Positions 57,118 to 64,000 of a stretch of DNA of 64,000 nt are shown here, piece by piece. Under the pieces are notes generated by a model that was not told where the DNA came from, ran no database searches, and was given only the letters and a program-made list of their open reading frames with translations. Location of the stretch: the NCBI GenBank assembly GCA_037783415.1, contig JAZGTN010000188.1, forward strand, positions 1-64,000, given 5' to 3'. This stretch comes from Leptasterias polaris (Eukaryota > Echinodermata > Asteroidea > Forcipulatida > Asteriidae). Every line of letters starts with the position of its first letter. Within the stretch, counting starts at the first letter, position 1. The translations under genes were made by a program, and so were the position numbers.

Positions 57118-57955
57118 AGGTGTTCGTGCAATTCAGCACGAACACCTCTTGTTTTGTTCTGTTTTTTAGGTGTTCGTGCAATTCGGCACGAACACCTCTT
57201 TGTTATTGGGTGTTCGTGCAATATGAGCACGAACACCTCTTGATATTGTTCTGTTTTTTTTCCTTCTCCATCTTCTTCTTCTTCTTCCACGCAACTCTTC
57301 TCTGGAACATAACTCAATATTGAAACTGAACTGAACCTTGAAACTCATCAGATAAATGAACCTCAATATAAAGACGGCACAGTTGTCACACGTCATGATG
57401 ACGTCATCAGGTATCGAATTACAATAAATCAAAGTTTAATATTTGTAAAAATCTTAACTCATGAACCATAATTCGGATTTGTACAATCTACAGATCATCG
57501 GATAGGTCGTTAAGAGTTTGACAAATGCTACACAGAACCTTTACAACATTTGAACTGACTTCCGGTTCAAACCGGAAGTTGACAATTTCTTAATATCTAA
57601 TCTTATTCATATCTTTAAAACTACTGATTATTTCAGCATAATGTTTGTATCAGGTTGTAGAACGTTAACGTCCCTTTTCGACCAGATTTAAAGGTCAAAC
57701 TGTTGTTATTTCTGTGCAAAAGATTGAGCGGGATTGCTGTTTTACAATCTGAAACAAAAATGATACATTATCTAAAAGATCTTCATAAACTTATCACGCC
57801 CTACACAAAATATGACCCCTATTTGACCTTGAATTCCGGTCCAAACCGGAAGTTTATGTTTTATTTTTGAAAAACTCTTAACTCTTGAACTAGGCATTGG
57901 ATTGATAAGGTACAATGTCGTTGCGGATTCATTCAACCATTCTCCACGAACACCT
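57118..57955. mobile_element. 838-bp element with AGGTGTTCGTG ends and three terminal hairpins
   Basis: Ends AGGTGTTCGTG and CACGAACACCT. At its left end three hairpins (57118-57148, 57172-57200, 57210-57239 approximately) each pair GGTGTTCGTGC with GCACGAACACC around a short AATTC/AATATGA loop. Inside are two ACTTCCGG...CCGGAAGT palindromes (57558-57580, 57831-57852). The uninterrupted counterpart is at about 16565. No ORF with domain support. Confidence 0.7.
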
Positions 57956-58148
57956 TGTTTTTTAATTAACAAAAACTGAATCTCGAGTTTTATTATTATT
58001 TTTTTTACACTTACCCTGATATTTCACCTGTTATACTTGCATCGTGTTTTTCCCATAATTTCCGTATTTTTGTGTCAAAAATGCTGCAAAACTTTGTACC
58101 TTATATATTATGACATATCAATAGCGTGACATTGCATTTTATTACTGG

Positions 58149-59859
58149 TGTAACCGTTGGGGCCGCTAAAATAATTGTTTTGTACCATTTTCGGGGGAAA
58201 CTGTAATTTTCATATTGTCCATCACTGAAAAAATTATTTTCCCAGCAACTTAGGTGCCCAGGGTGCAACGATGAAGCCTGGTGATTGATTGTTCTACATT
58301 ATGTTTTGGTCTGAAAAGTTGATCATTAGCCTGTTTGTTACGAAGTCTTTTGATAAGCCGTGGTCAGTTCATCGACGGGTCACATATAAAGAAGTCGAGG
58401 TACTAAGTTAAGTTTATTTAGCCATGGTTCTTTAGGGTCAGGTTGAAGGTCAGTCTAAATTTGAATAATGTCATGGGTCATGAAGTTTTCCTTTGAAAGC
58501 GTGCAAAGGCTGCTGGGCTTCAGCGCGGAATGTGAAATTGGGGCGAGGCACATTGAGATGCTTTGTTGGCTACATGGAAGTAGGGTGACTGTTTAGCCGG
58601 TGCTGATGCATTGAGTTTTCAGGCGAGTTTACACCCAAGTCAAGTTTCAGCTATTTTGGTTTTGATTTCACTTTGCCTTTGAGCAAATATGTAATAGCTG
58701 AGAAGAGACGGGAAAGACACCCTAATACTTTGACGAGACAAGTCTCGATTTACTTTAAAGAGGGAACACCCATAATTGACTGTGAGTATTAACGTTTAAT
58801 AGAAAGAAGTGTGGTAATTGTAGTTGACAATATACCAGTATCTGTGAGATACTATACGGCATGGTTTAAGTTCACTTTAAATTGAAAGAAGTAGAGAGGA
58901 TGTGGATATTTGTGACAAATTTGGTCACGCCATGATAAGTAACACTTATAACCTGTTTAGTGCCTTGTAAATATCTGCATATTATCGTGTGTCAAGAAGA
59001 CAGTAATTTGCTTATCAAGTGTGGTTAGACAACGGAGTTTGATTCTCCGTGAAATGCAACATAAGAGTTTTGAGTATTTAAGTACACTGTTGGACGAAGT
59101 GTACAGATCATTTGTTGGAATTTAATAGTGATCGATTCATGGAAGAAACGTTTCCTTTATTGTGGGCAGATTTGTGAATGTGATTGTATTTGATGATTGG
59201 TAACTATTGTTTGTAGTTATTGACGATTGGGACCCGGATTGTACCCGACGAGACCTGATTTCCGTCTTCGTGAGTTCGATAGCGACGGCGAAGTAGCGAG
59301 GAACTGGCAGGAGAAGTCGCAGGGTATACGACTGCCAGTATAGCCGTCGTAAGACGTGCATCTATCAGGTGGGAGAATTTTAAAGGGGTTAAGTTTAGCC
59401 CGCACACCAGACGTCTGTGGACGAATGCCAGATTGGAACGTAAAGGAGACCAGCAAATGAACTTAAGATGACTACTTAGGGCAAGATAGCCCACGAAGAA
59501 TTATATTGTAACTTTTGGGAGCACACATATATATTGAATAGAGGTTTGAACACCGATGCAGTGCAAGTTGATAGTGCACATAGTGAGATTTTCATTGATT
59601 ATTACCAGCGTAGAATTTCATTTATTATTACCAGCGTATAATTGTAATTGTGTATTTTCGTAAACTTTGATACGTGGTGCCACTTTTGATGTATATAATT
59701 AATTGAATAATAATTGTGAGTGATTCTGTGGAACATGAATAACAACACTCTCAGTTCAGTATAAATCGATTGTTCGTTTGTTTCATTCAACGGATGCGTT
59801 TGTGACCCCGCCTCACTCCTTTACATCATAAATTCTCGGGATATTGTAACACTGTTACA
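58149..59859 (+). mobile_element. Possible solo LTR (TGTAAC...GTTACA)
   Basis: The 1.7-kb stretch begins TGTAACCG and ends CTGTTACA, the TG...CA inverted ends of an LTR. It is absent from the paralogous locus. No gag or pol sequence follows, and the position of a primer-binding site is unclear (a GGTGGCAGCCGGGT stretch is at about 59913, rather far). I see no target duplication, so boundaries are tentative. Confidence 0.35.
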
Positions 59860-60239
59860 AGTATTCCATTCAATAATTGAACCAATTTATACGGGCTGAA
59901 AACACGAAATTCAAGGTGGCAGCCGGGTAAGGCGTGACTCTTTTAATTATACACACGATGCATTTAGATACAACACGTGACACTTCCACTACAACTCTCT
60001 TGGGGGACGACGAAAAGCTTGATGATAACGACGAAAAGTCACTAAACCTTATGTATGTAATCGTGTAACCCAAGGCCAAACAAACGATTGCCACGGTAAC
60101 AGCTGACCCTCGATAACAACTATTTGTTATTTAACTGATGATTCTAGATAAATTTTGGGAAAAGTCGGGAAATGTTGTGGTGATCGGATGTAGCGAGTTA
60201 CGGGCAGAAAATATTGTAACGGGCACAGGAGAAATATAA

Positions 60240-62628
60240 TTGTAGGTCTTTCATTCATGATCGGAATAGATTACCTATACAATTGTAAGACTTTCATTCA
60301 TGATCGGAAAGGATGACCTATTGTAGGTCTTTCATTCATGATCGGAAAGGATGACCTACAATTGTAAGTCTTTCATTCATGATCAGAAAGGATGACCTAC
60401 AATTGTAGGTCTTTTATTCATGATCGGAAAGGAAGACCTACAATTGTAAGTCTTTCATTCATGATCGGAAAGGATGACCTACAATTGAAGGTCTTTCATT
60501 CATGATCGGAAAGGATGACCTACAATTGTAGGTCTTTTATTCATGACCGGAAAGGATGACCTACAATTGTAAGTCTTTCATTCATGATCAGAAAGGATGA
60601 CCTACAATTGTAGGTCTTTCATTCATGATCGGAAAGGATGACCTACAATTGTAAGTCTTTCATTCATGATCAGAAAGGATGACCTACAATTGTAGGTCTT
60701 TTATTCATGATCGGAAAGGAAGACCTACAATTGTAAGTCTTTCATTCATGATCGGAAAGGATGACCTACAATTGTAAGTCTTTCATTCATGATCAGAAAG
60801 GATGACCTACAATTGTAGGTCTTTTATTCATGATCGGAAAGGAAGACCTACAATTGTAAGTCTTTCATTCATGATCGGAAAGGATGACCTACAATTGTAG
60901 GTCTTTCATTCATGATCGGAAAGGATGACCTACAATTGTAGGTCTTTCATTCATGATCGGAAAGGATGACCTACAATTGTAAGTCTTTCATTCATGATCA
61001 GAAAGGATGACATACAATTGTAGGTCTTTTATTCATGATCGGAAAGGAAGACCTACAATTGTAAGTCTTTCATTCATGATCGGAAAGGATGACCTACAAT
61101 TGAAGGTCTTTCATTCATGATCGGAAAGGATGACCTACAATTGTAGGTCTTTCATTCATGACCGGAAAGGATGACCTACAATTGTAGGTCTTTCATTCAT
61201 GATCAGAAAGGATGACCTACCATTGTAGGTCTTTTATTCATGATCGGAAAGGATGACCTACAATTGTAGGTCTTTCATTCATGATCGGAAAGGAAGACCT
61301 ACAATTGTAAGTCTTTCATTCATGATCGGAAAGGATGACCTATTGTAGGTCTTTCATTCATGATCGGAAAGGATGACCTACAATTGTAAGTCTTTCATTC
61401 ATGATCAGAAAGGATGACCTACAATTGTAGGTCTTTCATTCATGACCGGAAAGGATGACCGACAATTGTAAGTCTTTCATTCATGATCGGAAAGGATGAC
61501 CAACAAATGTAGGTCTTTCATTCATGATCGGAAAGGAAGACCTACAATTGTAAGTCTTTCATTCATGATCGGAAAGGATGACCTACAATTGTAGGTCTTT
61601 CATTCATGATCAGAAAGGATGACCTACAATTGTAGGTCTTTTATTCATGATCGGAAAGGATGACCTACAATTGTAGGTCTTTCATTCATGATCGGAAAGG
61701 AAGACCTACAATTGTAAGTCTTTCATTCATGATCGGAAAGGATGACCTACAATTGTAGGTCTTTCATTCATGATCGGAAAGGATGACCTACAATTGTAGG
61801 TCTTTCATTCATGATCAGAAAGGATGACCTACAATTGTAGGTCTTTCATTCATGACCGGAAAGGATGACCGACAATTGTAAGTCTTTCATTCATGATCGG
61901 AAAGGATGACCTACAATTGTAGGTCTTTCATTCATGATCAGAAAGGATGACCTACAATTGTAGGTCTTTCATTCATGACCGGAAAGGATGACCGACAATT
62001 GTAAGACTTTCATTCATGATCGGAAAGGATGACCTACAATTGTAGGTCTCTATTCATGATCAGAAAGGATGACCTACAATTGTAGGTCTTTCATTCATGA
62101 TCGGAAAGGATGACCTATTGTAGGTCTTTCATTCATGATCGGAAAGGATGACCTACAATTGTAGGTCTTTCATTCATGACCGGAAAGGATGACCGACATT
62201 GTAAGACTTTCATTCATGATCGGAAAGGATGACCTACAATTGTAGGTCTCTATTCATGATCAGAAAGGATGACCTACAATTGTAGGTCTTTCATTCATGA
62301 TCGGAAAGGAAGACCTACAATTGTAAGTCTTTCATTCATGATCGGAAAGGATGACCTACAATTGAAGGTCTTTCATTCATGATCGGAAAGGATGACCTAT
62401 TGTAGGTCTTTCATTCATGATCGGAAAGGATGACCTACAATTGTAAGTCTTTCATTCATGATCGGAAAGGATGACCTACAATTGTAGGTCTTTCATTCAT
62501 GATCGGAAAGGATGACCTACAATTGTAAGTCTTTCATTCATGATCGGAAAGGATGACCTACAATTGTAGGTCTTTCATTCATGATCGGAAAGGAAGACCT
62601 ACAATTGTAGGTCTCTATTCATGATCGA
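60240..62628 (+). repeat. 41-bp satellite array, roughly 58 units, with palindromic core
   Basis: The unit joins GACCTACAATTGTAGGTC (18-bp perfect palindrome) to TTTCATTCATGATCGGAAAGGAT. Units vary at a few fixed sites: TAAGTC for TAGGTC, GATCAGAAAG for GATCGGAAAG, GGAAGACC for GGATGACC. A few units have lost the CAAT centre (37 bp) or TTCA (38 bp). Variant units alternate in a partly regular order, suggesting higher-order repeats. The array starts right at the end of the copy-2 segment. Confidence 0.95.
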
Positions 62629-62767
62629 TGTAGTCGCTCCGCTGTTTACAAATCTGTCCAAGCCACGATGGCCTTGTCAAAAGGTATATAGCTTTGCCCC
62701 AGAAAATGATTATAAGATATAACAACAAATTTGTATAAATAATTACAATAATTGTCTGTAAACTAAC

Positions 62768-62932
62768 CTTCGCCATGTCGTCAATATTCCTAAGGTATAT
62801 CCCACCACTCCTTGCTTTAGCAGTGAAACGGCCCTCATATCCACGAGGTATATCACTCCAAAGTTGAGGCACATCCAGTTTGTCAAGACAGGGAACCACC
62901 CACTGTGGAGCTTCGTTCACATCGGGAATTGA
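62768..62932 (-). CDS. Internal exon of an unidentified gene
   Basis: On the minus strand an acceptor (GATGTTGCAG) and a donor (GCGAAG|GTTAGTT) bound an open 165-bp exon, phase 0 at both ends. It encodes 55 residues: SIPDVNEAPQWVVPCLDKLD, then VPQLWSDIPRGYEGRFTAKA, then RSGGIYLRNIDDMAK. Amino-acid composition and both splice sites are fully exon-like, and there is no transposon signature. I do not recognise the family. Other exons must lie right of the window or within the repeat-rich DNA to the left; it may or may not belong with the MFS-like exon at 56.2-56.5 kb. Confidence 0.6.
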
Positions 62933-63112
62933 CTGCAACATCCAAAGTTAAATTCATATCAATCAGTCATCCAGCTTAATGCGGTCTGCTCAGTCAATAT
63001 TCATCAATATTTTAAACCAACAATACGATGTTTTGTTTTCTCAAATGTATCATATGGCATATTATTACGTTTTTGAAGCAAACAGAGAAGTCCAAACAGA
63101 GAAGTTATTAAC

Positions 63113-64000
63113 TTCTCTGTTTAACGGTTTATGTCTTGTATACAACGTGAATACTCCCGGAATTGATATTCTTTACCTACCATTCCTTAATTAATTGAAT
63201 TTGTATCAATTAAAGTTGGACTTCTTACAATCTGTTTGCAAGGTCAACCAAATTTAGTTGAACGCAGTTCTAGTGTTTATAAACAGTATTCCTCGTCATC
63301 TGAGACCTTTATCGTAAAGCAATCATCTTGTTTTAACCTCGAGCCCAATCATTGTAAAGCAATGCTGGCGGTGGGCTGGGGGAGGGGGCTGGGGGAGGGG
63401 GCTGGGGACGTTTCTTCTCGTTGTGATTTATTGCAGGTCAGAAACCAGTATAAATGACGTCGGCCACAAGATAACTGTCTGTATGAAAGATGACGATTAA
63501 GATTATAACAAGCATTTATTAATAATGTATAATGTTGTTTCTTCGAGGTATTTGAATATGCGGAAGTAAGCAGCTTTTTAATTATTTAGTGATGTCGGCT
63601 AGATACCGCCATGCCATTGGCTGCAAAGGCAACGTCGATAAAAATGGTCTTTCAGTATTGCGTACACAGCCAGTGTCCAGGACATTAACTCTGACACGCA
63701 ATTACTTGACTTGTAAATAAGAACAAACAACGCTATAGGGCCTACCTATGTAGAGTGGTAGCGCCCTCACAGTCAAAACTCTAGTAAACATACCGTCGAC
63801 GATTATACACCAAGATGATGTACTAGGGCTGAAATGTGAAAAGTGAAACGCTCTCCGTACGCCAATTTAGCAAGCAACTCTGTTGATGCTATCAATTATT
63901 CAAAACAAAAACATCCCATTATCTTGCTTGCTGAAATGGCGCCCATGCGTATTTCACGTTCCAACAATAGAAGGCGCTCAAGTTCTCCATCTTACGTCTT
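63113..64000 (+). repeat. Direct repeat, copy 2, running off the window
   Basis: Same family and orientation as 48442-49345; the match continues to the last base. At its left border a 28-bp palindrome (AACAGAGAAGTTA / TAACTTCTCTGTT, about 63095-63122) takes the place of the left arm of the fold-back. Local expansion of GGGGGAGGGGGCTGG near 63378-63406 distinguishes it from copy 1. Confidence 0.85.

Larger units (their letters stand above)
56790..60240 (+). repeat. Copy 2 of the dispersed segment, with two insertions
   Basis: Blocks at 56805-57117, 57960-58050 and 60060-60240 correspond to copy 1 at 11.9-17.4 kb. Here the 4.3-kb insertion of copy 1 is missing (uninterrupted near 56912), but an 838-bp element (57118-57955) and about 2 kb of other sequence (58.06-60.05 kb) are present instead. 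The ORF at 56747-57052 is not believed. Confidence 0.7.

Noticed and set aside
57003..57432. Overlapping minus-strand ORFs of 88-104 codons
   Set aside because: They run through the AGGTGTTCGTG hairpins and a CTT-rich tract; no domain.
59137..59494. Three overlapping minus-strand ORFs in the candidate LTR
   Set aside because: Different frames of the same DNA with no family resemblance; no gag or pol motifs.
60240..62628. CRISPR-like array
   Set aside because: There are no variable spacers; the 41-bp units are contiguous, and the locus is eukaryotic.

Overview
This is a window of invertebrate deuterostome nuclear DNA. It is AT-rich, has spliced genes with GT-AG introns, and is packed with transposon remnants. 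Gene content (a CCDC148 orthologue and a full-length sacsin-type gene) fits any deuterostome. The repeat style (TTAA-flanked elements, tRNA-derived SINEs, fold-back MITEs) looks to me most like an echinoderm, perhaps a starfish. That taxonomic call is an inference from general resemblance, not from a search.

Layout. Positions 520-7455 (minus) hold five internal exons of CCDC148, a coiled-coil protein; the gene runs off the left edge, and its 5' exon was not found. Positions 7.5-27 kb are intergenic and dominated by mobile elements. They include a 317-bp MITE and a 33-bp terminal-repeat-only relative, both with 9-bp target duplications; a terminal-inverted-repeat element holding two LINE fragments (12.0-16.4 kb); and a nest of inverted-repeat elements (17.5-19.6 kb). 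Positions 27036-45438 (plus) hold a sacsin-like gene: a tiny ATG exon, two small exons, then a 12.8-kb giant exon. Its product has three sacsin HATPase-type repeats, a J domain and a C-terminal HEPN domain. The giant exon is broken into two very long ORFs by one lesion near 37.53 kb. Positions 45.4-64 kb hold the 3' flank, an almost perfect fold-back repeat, a Tx1/L1-like LINE (52.6-56.15 kb, minus), a probable terminal exon of an MFS transporter gene (56.2-56.5 kb, minus), a 2.4-kb satellite of 41-bp units (60.2-62.6 kb) and one clean internal exon of an unidentified minus-strand gene (62.77-62.93 kb).

The genes do not form an obvious pathway. The most informative structure is evolutionary. 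Segments at 11.9-17.4 kb and 56.8-60.2 kb are diverged copies of one another, each carrying insertions the other lacks, so each serves as the empty-site reference for the other. Exons were placed by hand from reading frame, splice dinucleotides and family recollection; no alignment or transcript data were available.
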